A DNA stretch of 64,000 bases, taken from NCBI RefSeq assembly GCF_018417535.1, contig NZ_CP070978.1, forward strand, positions 1,240,001 to 1,304,000, written 5' to 3'. The translations under genes and the position numbers were made by a program. Origin of the DNA: Burkholderia pyrrocinia. GTDB taxonomy: Bacteria; Pseudomonadota; Gammaproteobacteria; Burkholderiales; Burkholderiaceae. Below the pieces are notes generated by a model, which was given only the letters and a program-made list of their open reading frames with translations, was not told the origin of the DNA and ran no database searches. Every line of letters begins with the position of its first letter. The stretch's first letter is position 1. Below are positions 45,315-54,562 of the stretch, piece after piece.

Positions 45315-46377
45315 AACGGTGTCGCGCGCGTACGGGCGCCACTCACTCCCGTCGCGCGCGTCCGACCGCCCCTCCCCTCACCACCGGACGGCGACGGCAT
45401 TGCGCCGTTCGCCGCCGCATCGAATGCTTCCTCCGTCGCGCGCGCAGCGCAACGCTTCAAACCTGATTCGGATTGCAGAACAATTGCAGTCGTTCGCGTG
45501 AACGATGGGTAACGGCAACGCGAACGGATATCGTGCGAATTCAGTAGGCGAAGATCGGGCGTCGCGATACCGGCGCCCGTGCGCACATGCCCTTTCGTAT
45601 CGGGTCCGCGTGCAGGAAAGTCCCGACCCGGCGCGGATGACCGGCAATCAGCCGGATCCGCCTCGCACCGGGCGCGGAGAGATGGCCTGTCGAGGCATGC
45701 CGGCCGGCTGCGAGAACGACGTTCGACCGGCGGTGCCCCGAATCACTGCGATCGCGGCCGGCCGGCCGCTGCGTGTGGCGATCGATCATTTTTCTACCCC
45801 GTTTCGGTCTGATGCTGGTTCCGGCAGCCGGACACAAGGCCGGTGCCCCGACGATCAGGCGACGACGTTCCGTGCTCGCCGGAGCGCGGCTGCTGCGCCG
45901 CGCTCCGCCGCCGCATCCCCGCGGACTCCATCCTGGCCGGTACTGACAGGGTTCGCTGCAGAACCGGCCGGACCTCGCGTCGTCGACTTTCGTACGTTCA
46001 CACCCGCAAGGAGCGGGCCAGCTTCGCGTGAGCCCATCCGCACAAGGGGTTGGGCGCGCGGGGTGGCAGCCGGAACGGGTGCGGAATGCCGGAAGTTGCG
46101 AAACTGAAACATGCGGCGCACGGCACGCGCCGACCGCGTGGAGGCCGAGCCTTGCGGGATAAGGCTGAACAATGGAGCACGGGATTTTTACCGACCGACA
46201 CCCTTCCGGTCGGCCCGATTCGCCGCGGAAATTCGCCCGGTTGCCGGCGCGAAATGTTTCATGCGCTTTACATGCCTTCGACGACATCGGGGCCGCTGGT
46301 CGTGCGCGGGCTGAACCGGCGCTTGGACCTATCGCCGAGCCCTGACGCCGAACCGGTTCACGCGCATCGCGCGCGGC
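45315..46377. other. 1.06-kb region with no convincing gene
   Basis: Frames up to about 250 codons are open on both strands (for example 45505-46107 plus and 45541-46287 minus), but their products are low-complexity, Arg/Pro-rich and lack family motifs. A short hairpin (CGTTCGCGTGAACG, 45491-45504) is seen. The stretch separates the binding-protein gene from the sigma-54 activator. It could be a decayed gene, a long control region or an insertion scar; nothing seen allows a choice. Confidence 0.45.
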
Positions 46378-47850
46378 TCAGCCGACGCGCTGATGCCCCG
46401 CGTCGCCGGACGGCGCGCCGTCGTGCCCGCCGTTGTCGCCGTTGTTGTCGTGATCGTTCAGCCCGTGCTCGATCATCATCCGGTAGAGCGTCACGCGCGA
46501 GATGCCGAGTTCGGCGGCGGCCTTGTTGATCCGGTGATCGTTGCGCAACAGCGCGTTCTCGATCGCGGTGCGTTCGGCGAGCGCCCTCGCCTGTTCGAGC
46601 GTCACGGGTTCGGTTTCGCCCGGCGTCTCGAGCCCGAGATCGTGCGGCGTCAGCAGCCGGCTCTCGGCCATCACGATCGCGCGCCGCACGCGGTTGATCA
46701 GCTCGCGCACATTGCCGGGCCACTCGTAGCGCCGCATCGCATCAAGCGCGGCCGACGTGAAACCGCTGATCTTGCGGCCGCTGTCGGCCTTGAACTTCTG
46801 CAGCACGTAGTGCGCGAGGATGTCGATGTCCTTGCCGCGCGCGCGCAGCGGCGGCTCGTGGATGCGCAGCACGCACAGGCGGTGATAGAGATCCGCGCGG
46901 AAGCGCCCGGTCTCGACCGCGCCGTCGAGATCCACGTGCGTGGCCGAGATGATCCGCACGTCGACCGCGATCGATTCCTGTCCGCCGAGCCGCTCGATCT
47001 TCCCTTCCTGCAGGAAGCGCAGCAGGCTCGCCTGGCTTTCGACCGGCATGTCGCCGATCTCGTCGAGAAACAGCGTGCCGCCGTTCGCCGATTCGATCCG
47101 GCCCGCGCGCCGCTGGCTCGCGCCGGTGAACGCGCCGCGCTCATAGCCGAACAGCTCCGACTGCAGCAGGTGATGCGGAATCGCACCGCAATTGATCGCG
47201 ACGAACGGCCCCTTGCCGCGGCCGGAACGCTCGTGAATCGCGAGCGCCGTCAGTTCCTTGCCGGTGCCCGACTCGCCGGAGATGAATACGCTCGCGTCGG
47301 TCTTCGCGACCTTGCGGATCGTGCTGAACAGCTGCTGCATCGCCTCGCAGTTGCCGATCATCCCGTGTTCGCCGATCGACGCCGCATAGGCCGCGCCGTC
47401 GACGCGATCGAGCGCGGCCATCCCGCGCGCATGGCCGAGCACGTGCGAAATCCATTCGTAGGGAAGCGGCAGTGTCACGTAATCGAAACAGTAGCTGCGG
47501 ATCAGTTCGCGCACGGCGGGACCGATCGTGATGCCGGCCTGCGCGATGGAAATCCAGCCGATCGCCGGCTGGCTCAGGCACGCCTTCAGCGCCGGATAGT
47601 CGCGCGACGTGAACCCCGTGAAATCGACCAGCCCGGCGGCAACGCTCACGCCGGACGTCATGTTCTGCGCGGCGCCGGCCGTCTTCGCGACGGTGATTTC
47701 CCAGCCGAACTCGCGCAGTTGCGCAAGCAGCGGCTCGTCGGGCGTACGCATGATCACGAACAGCTTGCGGCCGGCCTCGGGAGCCGTGACGGACACGTGC
47801 GTCAGCTCGGGCGCCGCCTGCCCGTTTGCGTCAGGTGACCTTGCAACCAT
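46378..47850 (-). CDS. VpsR-like sigma-54 dependent transcriptional activator
   Basis: A 490-residue enhancer-binding protein. The N-terminal domain (about 25-155) resembles a receiver but its usual Lys in DYxTKP is Leu (FDYVTLPLP); VpsR of Vibrio has a similar domain and binds c-di-GMP. The AAA+ domain (about 170-400) has Walker A GESGTGKE, the GAFTGA loop that contacts sigma-54 and Walker B GGTLFLDEIGD. A Fis-type HTH ends the protein (INKAAAELGISRVTLYRMM). In Burkholderia, VpsR-like activators control exopolysaccharide. The ATG at 47850 is chosen over the frame start at 47991. Confidence 0.87.
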   Translation of the reverse strand: MVARSPDANGQAAPELTHVSVTAPEAGRKLFVIMRTPDEPLLAQLREFGWEITVAKTAGAAQNMTSGVSVAAGLVDFTGFTSRDYPALKACLSQPAIGWISIAQAGITIGPAVRELIRSYCFDYVTLPLPYEWISHVLGHARGMAALDRVDGAAYAASIGEHGMIGNCEAMQQLFSTIRKVAKTDASVFISGESGTGKELTALAIHERSGRGKGPFVAINCGAIPHHLLQSELFGYERGAFTGASQRRAGRIESANGGTLFLDEIGDMPVESQASLLRFLQEGKIERLGGQESIAVDVRIISATHVDLDGAVETGRFRADLYHRLCVLRIHEPPLRARGKDIDILAHYVLQKFKADSGRKISGFTSAALDAMRRYEWPGNVRELINRVRRAIVMAESRLLTPHDLGLETPGETEPVTLEQARALAERTAIENALLRNDHRINKAAAELGISRVTLYRMMIEHGLNDHDNNGDNGGHDGAPSGDAGHQRVG

Positions 47851-48301
47851 CGTTGTTCCCCGCTTGGCGTTGGTATCGCGCCGACTCGCCGCCGCGTACG
47901 ACGGACCACGACTGAACCGACATATTGGCCGCATTTCGGTCCGAATAAAATCCCCCTGCGCATGAATCGCGCACGAGGTGGATATTGTCATGAACGGTAT
48001 ATCGACGCGGCCGGCCCGCGGCTAGATGGGTGTTATCCCGGTGGCGTGCGCGGCGCGAACCCGGAACGGGCGGGCGCGCTGCGCGCAAAGCCGCGCCGGC
48101 GCTGGCGCGCGGCGTTCTCGTGCGATGCGGCGCACGCGGAATCGGTTCGCCGGCAGATGCGCGCGCGACCGGTTGCGCGGGCAGCCAAATGCCGGCGCAA
48201 CCGATTCCGACTGATTTCCGCCAATCGCCAAAGGAAGCCGGTTGATGCAGGAACGCAACATGCGCGGTGCGATACCGCGCACGGCGGCGCGTCGGATTGC
48301 G
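47851..48301. other. 451-bp intergenic region with two hairpins
   Basis: A near-perfect inverted repeat pairs CGGAATCGGTTCGCCGGCA (48137-48155) with 48190-48209, differing by one inserted base. A second 8-bp stem TGCGCGGT/ACCGCGCA is at 48261-48281, 21 bp after the next gene's stop on the minus strand. No coding frame is convincing. Confidence 0.5.
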
Positions 48302-49225
48302 TCAGCGGCCCGACGCGACCGGCGCCAGCGCGTTCGCGCGGCCGCGGCCGGCCGGCGTGCCGCCGTGTTCGCCGTAGGTGTCGACGAGCGCGTCGACCCG
48401 CGCGAGATGGTGATGGTTGTCGTGGTCCCACGGATGGAAGCCCGGCCGGAAAAAGCTCAGCCATTCGCCCGCGATGCGCGGGAACAGCCCGCGGCGCGGC
48501 CCGTACAGGAACGCGATCATCCGCAGCGTCCCGCGCACGTGATGTCCGGCGCCGCGATCGCGCCACAGCAGCGTCGCGTGCATCAGGAACACGGTCGGCC
48601 AGAATGTCAGCGTCGTCAGCAGATACACGCCGATGCGGATCAGGTAACGGCGCAGCCCCGGCTTCATCGCCGCATTCCACACGTCGAACGACACGGCCTT
48701 GTGCTCGGTTTCCTCGAGCGCGTGCCATATCCACATCTGCCGGTAGCCTTCGACCGAGCCTTCGAGACGCGTCGGGTCGCGCAGCAGCCAGTCGGCGAGC
48801 ATCGCCGTGTAGTGTTCCGCCGCGACCGTGTGCGCGAGCTGCACCGAATGCGGCAGCTTGCGCTTCATGTAGCCGAGCACCGTCCACACGCGTTTGTCGA
48901 GCTTGCGCGCGGGCAAATGGTTCGCCTGCATCAACTCGTTGTATTCGACGTGCTCGCGCGTATGCATCGCTTCCTGGCCGATGAAGCCGAGCACCTGCTG
49001 CTTCAGCACGGGATCGTCGATCCGGTCGCGGTAATTGCGCACCGAATCCATGAAGAAGCGCTCGCCGGCCGGAAACAGCAGCGACAGCGCGTTGAAGAAA
49101 TGGGTCACGTGCGACCCGAGGCCATGCCAGTCCTTCGCGCGTTCGACCGGCAGGTCGAAGCGCAGGTCGCGGCGCACCGGCATGATCCCGGCTGCGGTGG
49201 CGGAAGCGGCTGACTTCATGTTCAT
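48302..49225 (-). CDS. PF10118-type metal-dependent hydrolase-like protein
   Basis: A 307-residue helical protein. It shows paired carboxylate/histidine motifs typical of a metal site: EAMHTREHVEYNEL and ALEETEHKAVSFDVW, plus HFFNALSLLFPAGERFF near the N-terminus. This pattern belongs to the 'predicted metal-dependent hydrolase' family PF10118, which resembles ferritin-like or di-iron proteins. No activity is established. The ATG at 49225 (MNMKS) is spaced well from AAGGAG; a second ATG follows six bases later. A palindrome 83-108 bp upstream may control it. Confidence 0.8.
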   Translation of the reverse strand: MNMKSAASATAAGIMPVRRDLRFDLPVERAKDWHGLGSHVTHFFNALSLLFPAGERFFMDSVRNYRDRIDDPVLKQQVLGFIGQEAMHTREHVEYNELMQANHLPARKLDKRVWTVLGYMKRKLPHSVQLAHTVAAEHYTAMLADWLLRDPTRLEGSVEGYRQMWIWHALEETEHKAVSFDVWNAAMKPGLRRYLIRIGVYLLTTLTFWPTVFLMHATLLWRDRGAGHHVRGTLRMIAFLYGPRRGLFPRIAGEWLSFFRPGFHPWDHDNHHHLARVDALVDTYGEHGGTPAGRGRANALAPVASGR

Positions 49226-49801
49226 CGTTCTCCTTGTTCCGGAGCGGCCCGGCGCGTCATCCGACGCGGCCGGCGCAGGCCCGGGCGGTGCATCGCGCAC
49301 CGCCAAAATCTTGACATCGACAGATGTAAAGATAGGCCGCCCGCGCCGGCATGCGCAAGCCGCGCGGTAGATGCGCGCTTCCAAACAGGGCACGGTCGAA
49401 ACGGCGGAAAAAGCGGCGCTCGAACGGCACCCGGACGGGCCGCGATTCGAACGCGCTCGCCGGCCTGCGAGCAACGCGAGGCGGTCGGCACGGCATCCCG
49501 ACATCGGTGCGAAAGCCCCGTTCGACGGGCGTATCGAGGAATCCGGCGGCGGTACGCGGGATGCGCAATACTGCCCCGGTAGCACCGATTCATACGCGCG
49601 GCGCACTCGCGCGGTGCAACCGCGGTCGTATGGCCCGCGATAAATTCAAACGCGCGTTCCATTTGCGTTTCCGGCACTCGCGGGCGCGGCGTCCCGCAGG
49701 CGCCAGCGACACGCGTGCCAGCGGGTGAAAGCCACGTGCGACGGCCCGTTGCGCGCTCGCCTACAATAGCGGTTTTACGCAACCCTCTTTCAGGAGAAGT
49801 C
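49226..49801. other. 576-bp region between divergent genes
   Basis: No convincing coding frame. A strong palindrome (49308-49333) is listed separately. A TACAAT box (49762-49767) and AGGAGAAG before 49802 belong to the FKBP gene. Confidence 0.45.
49308..49333 (-). promoter_or_regulatory. 26-bp palindromic operator candidate
   Basis: ATCTTGACATC-GACA-GATGTAAAGAT: 10 of 11 bases match between the arms. It is 83 bp before the PF10118 gene and in the A/T-richest part of the gap. TTTACA on the minus strand inside it could be a -35, so a bound repressor (TetR-like sites often look like this) would block that promoter. Confidence 0.6.
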
Positions 49802-50143
49802 ATGTCTGTCATCACGACCGAATCGGGCCTCAAATACGAAGACCTGACCGAAGGCACCGGCGCGGAAGCGCAAGCCGGCAAGACCGTCAGCGTCCACTAC
49901 ACGGGCTGGCTGACCGACGGTCAGAAATTCGATTCGAGCAAGGACCGCAACGACCCGTTCGCGTTCGTGCTCGGCGGCGGCATGGTCATCAAGGGCTGGG
50001 ACGAAGGCGTGCAGGGCATGAAGGTCGGCGGCGTGCGTCGCCTGACGATTCCGCCGCAACTCGGCTACGGCCCGCGCGGCGCAGGCGGCGTGATTCCGCC
50101 GAATGCGACGCTCGTGTTCGAAGTCGAACTGCTCGACGTCTGA
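49802..50143 (+). CDS. FKBP-type peptidyl-prolyl cis-trans isomerase
   Basis: A 113-residue single-domain FKBP, starting MSVITTESGLKYEDLTEGTG. It has the family hallmarks VSVHYTGWLTDGQKFDSSKDR, GGGMVIKGWDEGVQGMKVGG and a C-terminal YGPRGAGGVIPPNATLVFEVEL. There is no signal peptide, so it should act in the cytoplasm on protein folding. The frame is open to 49715, but AGGAGAAG lies just before 49802. The AraC gene follows 25 bp downstream. Confidence 0.95.
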   Translation: MSVITTESGLKYEDLTEGTGAEAQAGKTVSVHYTGWLTDGQKFDSSKDRNDPFAFVLGGGMVIKGWDEGVQGMKVGGVRRLTIPPQLGYGPRGAGGVIPPNATLVFEVELLDV

Positions 50144-50168
50144 CGACGCAATCGGCCGTTTCCTTCCG

Positions 50169-50927
50169 ATGGAACGCATCGCCTCCCCCGCCATCGCGCT
50201 GCGCCGCTACGACACGTGCGAAGCGTCGGACGTGCACGACTTCCACCAGGTCGTGCTCGGTGTCGATGGCGCGATGGTGATGGCGGTGGACGGGATCGGC
50301 CGGCGCATCGACCGGCACGCGGCCTGGCTGATTCCGGCCGGCGCGCGCCACGACTATGCGGGCCTCGGCGACAATCGCCAGCTCGTGATCGACCTGCCCG
50401 CGGCATCGCTCGCGGTGCCGCAGCGGCTGTTCGACCGCGCACGCGCCGTGTCGATCGATCCGGCCCTCACGTCGCTCGTCGCGCAGGTCGCGGCGGCCGC
50501 CGCGCAGCTCGATGCAGCGGCCGGCGACGCGCACCGTTTCCAGTGGCAAGCCGCCGCGCGCCTGTGCGGCGCGCTGCTCGACGATGCCGGCATCGCCGCG
50601 CCCGCGTCGGGCCTCGATTTCGCGCGCATCGACCGCTGGCTGCGCGCACGGCTCGCCGAGCCGCTGCGCATCGCCGACCTCGCCGCGCACTGCGGCTACG
50701 GGATGCGCCGGTTTCATCAACTGTTCGTCGACGCGTTCGGCGAAACGCCGCATCGCTACCTGCAGCGGCTGCGGCTCGACGCGGCGGTCGTGCTGCTCGC
50801 CGACGGCCGCTATCCGCTCGTCGACATCGCGGGCATGGTCGGCTTCGCGGATCAAAGCACGTTCACGCATGCGTTCACGAAGCGTTTCGGCGTCGCGCCG
50901 GGACGCTGGCGCGGCGAGCGACATTGA
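50169..50927 (+). CDS. AraC-family transcriptional regulator
   Basis: A 252-residue regulator: a cupin-type N-terminal domain (about 10-120, RRIDRHAAWLIPAGARHDY) and a C-terminal double HTH (about 155-250: LRIADLAAHCGYGMRRFHQL and YPLVDIAGMVGFADQSTFTH, FTKRFGVAPGRWR). It follows the FKBP gene by 25 bp. The MFS gene downstream (195 bp away, same strand) is a candidate target. Confidence 0.9.
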   Translation: MERIASPAIALRRYDTCEASDVHDFHQVVLGVDGAMVMAVDGIGRRIDRHAAWLIPAGARHDYAGLGDNRQLVIDLPAASLAVPQRLFDRARAVSIDPALTSLVAQVAAAAAQLDAAAGDAHRFQWQAAARLCGALLDDAGIAAPASGLDFARIDRWLRARLAEPLRIADLAAHCGYGMRRFHQLFVDAFGETPHRYLQRLRLDAAVVLLADGRYPLVDIAGMVGFADQSTFTHAFTKRFGVAPGRWRGERH

Positions 50928-51122
50928 GCGAATCCGTCCGCCCGAACACGCGTCGATCCACGTAGCGGCACGGTTCGGCAAACCGCGTCCGCGCCGGCCC
51001 GGTCGCGGCCTTCGTCGCCCCCGCTTCTTTCCCGTTCGCAGCCCGGCTGTATCGCATCGCGCGTATCGACGCTTCACGTCCCGCTGAAACATCGCCCACC
51101 CGTCGCGTCCTACGATGGGCGC

Positions 51123-52571
51123 ATGGATACGACCACGCCCTCCCCCACCTTCCCGCCCGCGCTTGCACGCGTCGTCGCGACCGTCAGCACCGGTTTCGTC
51201 GTCACGCAGCTCGACGTGACGATCGTCAACATCGCGCTCGCGCATCTCGCTGCCGACCTTCGCCTGCCGGTCGCCGGCCTGCAGTGGGTCGTCGATGCGT
51301 ACACGCTCGCGTTCGCGGTACTGATGCTGTCGGGCGGCGCGCTCGGCGACCGCTTCGGCGCGCGCCGCCTGTATGTCGCAGGCCTCGTGCTGTTCGCGCT
51401 CGCGTCGCTCGCGTGCGGCGCCGCGAACTCGCCCGCGATGCTGATCGCGGCCCGCGCGCTGCAGGGCGTCGGCGCCGCGGCGATGCTGCCCAATTCGCTC
51501 GCACTGCTCAACGACGCGTGCCGGCACGACCCGCACCTGCGTGCGCGGGCCGTCGGCTGGTGGACGGCGGCCGGCTCGATCTCGATCGCGGCCGGCCCGG
51601 TCGTCGGCGGTCTGCTGATCGCGGCGTGGGGCTGGCGCGGCATCTTCCTCGTGAACCTGCCGCTGTGCGCGGCAGGGCTCGCGGCCGCCTTTGCGTGGGT
51701 GCCCGCGCGCCGCGCGAAGGCTGCGCCGGCCGCGCAACCCCGTTCCATCCGCACTCTCGACCTGCGCGGCCAGCTCATCGCGATCGCGATGCTCACCGCG
51801 CTGACCGGCGCCGTGATCGAATGGCGGCCGCTCGGCTTCGCGCATCCGGTCGTCGCCGGCGGCTTCGCGCTGGCGGCGCTCGCCGCGCTCGCGTTCGTCG
51901 CGGTCGAATCGCGGACGGCCACGCCGATGCTGCCGCTGTCGCTGTTTCGTCATCGCACGTTCAGCGCGGCCGTGCTGTTCGGGATCTGCGTGAACCTCAC
52001 GTACTACGGCACCGTGTTCGTGCTCGCGCTGTACCTGCAGCGCGCGCGCGGCGAATCGGCGTTGCAGGCGGGACTCGCGTTCCTGCCGCTGACGGGGGGC
52101 TTCCTGCTGTCGAATCTCGCGAGCGGCCGGGTCGTTGCGCGTCACGGCCCGCGTGCGCCGATGCTCGCGGGCGCACTCGTCGCCGCGCTCGGCTACGGGT
52201 CGCTGCATTTCGTCGACGCGTCGACGCCGCTGCCCTTCCTGCTCGTGCCGTTCCTGCTGATTCCGTCGGGCATGGGTTTCGCGGTGCCGGCAATGACGAC
52301 GGCCGTGCTCGCGTCGGTCGCGCCCGCGCGGGCCGGCATCGCGTCGGCCGTGCTGAATACCGCGCGGCAGGCCGGCGGCGCGATGGGGGTCGCAGCTTTC
52401 GGCGCGCTCGCGGGCGGCGGCCGTGCGTGGCAGGTCGTCGACGGGTTGCGGATCGAAACGGCCGTGTCGGTCGCGCTGCTGGTCACGGCCGCGCTGCTCG
52501 CGACGCGGGTCCGGCCCGATGCGCATCGCGGTGCATCGCCCGCACGTCAGGCAGTGCCGGCCGTCGACTGA
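51123..52571 (+). CDS. MFS drug/proton antiporter, 14-TM DHA2 (EmrB-like)
   Basis: A 482-residue transporter with 13-14 hydrophobic segments. It shows the DHA2 motifs LDVTIVNIALAHL (motif D1), GALGDRFGARRLY (motif A) and AAGPVVGGLLIAAWGWRGIFLVNLP (motif C, here in two parts). DHA2 pumps export drugs or dyes with proton uptake. It follows the AraC gene on the same strand. No adjacent membrane fusion protein gene (EmrA) is seen. Confidence 0.9.
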   Translation: MDTTTPSPTFPPALARVVATVSTGFVVTQLDVTIVNIALAHLAADLRLPVAGLQWVVDAYTLAFAVLMLSGGALGDRFGARRLYVAGLVLFALASLACGAANSPAMLIAARALQGVGAAAMLPNSLALLNDACRHDPHLRARAVGWWTAAGSISIAAGPVVGGLLIAAWGWRGIFLVNLPLCAAGLAAAFAWVPARRAKAAPAAQPRSIRTLDLRGQLIAIAMLTALTGAVIEWRPLGFAHPVVAGGFALAALAALAFVAVESRTATPMLPLSLFRHRTFSAAVLFGICVNLTYYGTVFVLALYLQRARGESALQAGLAFLPLTGGFLLSNLASGRVVARHGPRAPMLAGALVAALGYGSLHFVDASTPLPFLLVPFLLIPSGMGFAVPAMTTAVLASVAPARAGIASAVLNTARQAGGAMGVAAFGALAGGGRAWQVVDGLRIETAVSVALLVTAALLATRVRPDAHRGASPARQAVPAVD

Positions 52572-52643
52572 CCTCGCGCGGTCACGCTTCGCCGGGGTCG
52601 CGCTGAATCAGGTGACGCCACGGAAAAACGCCGTGCATGACAC

Positions 52644-53114
52644 TCACCGCCGCGTCGCGCCCGCTTCGTCGCCGACCTTCCTCACGACCGTCTCGGCCGC
52701 CTTCACGGGCCGGCCATCGTCGTGCCGCAGCGCGAGCCTGCGGATCGCGCGCCCCGTGTCGCGATCGACCAGCACCGAATGCGGCTCGCCGCGCGCGAAC
52801 AGGTGCGCCTCGCCCCACTGCCGCAGCATCACGATGACCGGAAACAGTCCTTCGCCCTTTTTGGTCAGCGCGTACTCCTGATACGCGGTGCCGTCCGACG
52901 CCGGCACGACGTCGAACACGCCGGCCTCCACCAGCATCCTGAGCCGGTCGGACAGGATGTTGCTCGCGACGCCGAGGCTTGCGCGGAAATCGCCGAAGCG
53001 GCGCACGCCGTCGAACGCATCGCGCACGATCAGCAACGCCCAGCGATCGCCGACGATATCAGTCGCCCGCGCCACCGGGCACGGCGAATCCGCAAGACTT
53101 TTCTGCCTGGCCAT
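52644..53114 (-). CDS. HxlR-family transcriptional regulator
   Basis: A 156-residue winged-helix regulator of the HxlR type: CPVARATDIVGDRWALLIVRDAF (residues 12-34), then FGDFRASLGVASNILSDRLRML and YALTKKGEGLFPVIVMLRQWG. A longer C-terminus than usual is present. It is divergent from the MFS gene and most likely represses it through the inverted repeats in the gap. The ATG at 53114 is chosen because the CPV motif follows at the usual distance. Confidence 0.9.
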   Translation of the reverse strand: MARQKSLADSPCPVARATDIVGDRWALLIVRDAFDGVRRFGDFRASLGVASNILSDRLRMLVEAGVFDVVPASDGTAYQEYALTKKGEGLFPVIVMLRQWGEAHLFARGEPHSVLVDRDTGRAIRRLALRHDDGRPVKAAETVVRKVGDEAGATRR

Positions 53115-53194
53115 GTTCCTCTCCGCAGTCGTGTCGGCCGCCTTCACGGCAGCGCCGGCCATCCGTGCGCGGGTCCGTCGCCCGCCGCACAACA

Positions 53195-53253
53195 AGTTGC
53201 ATTTTAAAACTACTTTTCCTACACTCACACTAGTTTCAAATTGCAACTACTTT
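53195..53253. promoter_or_regulatory. Inverted repeat operator between HxlR and MFS genes
   Basis: AGTTGCATTTTAAAACT (53195-53211) and AGTTTCAAATTGCAACT (53232-53248) are inverted copies with three mismatches; each is followed by ACTTT. The A/T-rich gap they frame should hold both promoters. This is the expected target of the divergent HxlR protein. Confidence 0.65.
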
Positions 53254-53267
53254 GCACGAGGAAACCC

Positions 53268-54500
53268 ATGGCGTCTTCCTGTCATTCAAGCACCACTACG
53301 TCGAACGCACCGAATGCATCGCATCCGGCCGGCGACGGCCGCCTGTCCACGGCAAGCGTCGCGCTGCTGGCAGTCTGCTGCGCGGCGAGCGTCGCAAACG
53401 TCTACTACGCGCAGCCGCTGCTCGATTCGATCGCGCGGGATTTCGGCGTGTCGCAGGCGGCCGTCGGCGGCGTCATCACGGCCACGCAGCTCGGCTGTGC
53501 GCTCGCGCTGCTGTTCGTCGTGCCGCTCGGCGACCTGCTGAACCGCAAGCGGCTGATCGCCGTGCAGCTTCTGCTGCTGACGGCGGCCTGCATCGGCGTG
53601 GCCGTGTCGTCGACGCGCTTCGCGCTGCTGGCGGGGATGGTTGCGGTCGGGCTGCTCGGCACCGCGATGACGCAAGGGCTGATCGCATGCTCGGCCGCGC
53701 TTGCGGGCGCCGGCGAGCGCGGGCGCGTGGTGGGCGCCGCGCAGGGCGGCGTCGTGATCGGGCTGCTGGCCGCGCGTTCGCTGGCCGGCGTCGTCACCGA
53801 TATCGCCGGCTGGCGTGCGGTCTATCTCGTCTCCGGCGCCCTCGCGATCGCGATGCTCGTCGCGCTGTCACGGCTGTTGCCCGACACGAACGGATCGCGC
53901 GAACGCATCGGTTACGCGGCGCTGTTGCGATCGATGGTGTCGCTGCTGTGCGACGAACGCGTGCTGCGCGTGCGCGGCGCGATCGCGTTGCTGATGTTCG
54001 CGGCGTTCAGCATCTTCTGGAGCGCGCTCGTGCTGCCGCTGAGCGCACCGCCGCATTCGATGTCGCATACGCAGATCGGCGCATTCGGTCTGGTCGGCGC
54101 ACTCGGCGCGGCGGCCGCCACGCGCGCGGGCCGGCTTGCCGATCGCGGGCGCGGCGAAGCGACGACCGGCGCCGCGCTCGCGCTGCTCGCGTGCTCGTGG
54201 CTGCCGCTCGCGTTCGGCAATACGTCGATTGCGCTGCTGATCGTCGGCATCGTGCTGCTCGACGTCGGCGGACAGGCCGTCCACGTCGTCAACCAGAGCA
54301 TGATTCTCGGCACGCGGCCCGACGCGCATGCGCGCCTCGTCGGCTGCTACATGCTGTTCTACTCGGCCGGCAGCGGGCTCGGTGCGATCGCGTCGACGAT
54401 GATGTATGCGCGCGCCGGATGGACCGGCGTCTGCGCGCTCGGTGCGGTCGTGAGCGTTGCCGCGCTCGGCGTGTGGGCCGCGACGCTCAGGCGCGCGTGA
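53268..54500 (+). CDS. MFS transporter, 12-TM DHA1-like
   Basis: A 410-residue transporter with about 12 hydrophobic segments; motif YAQPLLDSIARDFGVSQAAVG and the motif A region LGDLLNRKRLIA are visible. It belongs to the MFS subgroup often called YnfM/inner-membrane drug exporters. It is divergent from the HxlR gene. The ATG at 53268 follows the operator and AGGAAACC. The substrate is unknown. Confidence 0.87.
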   Translation: MASSCHSSTTTSNAPNASHPAGDGRLSTASVALLAVCCAASVANVYYAQPLLDSIARDFGVSQAAVGGVITATQLGCALALLFVVPLGDLLNRKRLIAVQLLLLTAACIGVAVSSTRFALLAGMVAVGLLGTAMTQGLIACSAALAGAGERGRVVGAAQGGVVIGLLAARSLAGVVTDIAGWRAVYLVSGALAIAMLVALSRLLPDTNGSRERIGYAALLRSMVSLLCDERVLRVRGAIALLMFAAFSIFWSALVLPLSAPPHSMSHTQIGAFGLVGALGAAAATRAGRLADRGRGEATTGAALALLACSWLPLAFGNTSIALLIVGIVLLDVGGQAVHVVNQSMILGTRPDAHARLVGCYMLFYSAGSGLGAIASTMMYARAGWTGVCALGAVVSVAALGVWAATLRRA

Positions 54501-54562
54501 CGCGTGCCGGCCATGCGGATCGAATGGGGAAAACCGGCTCGCCCGCAGCGGGCGGCCGACGC

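Noticed and set aside
45505..46107. 200-codon frame in the 1-kb gap
   Set aside because: Low-complexity Arg/Pro/Ala composition, no plausible ribosome binding site and no family motif; a competing frame is open on the other strand.
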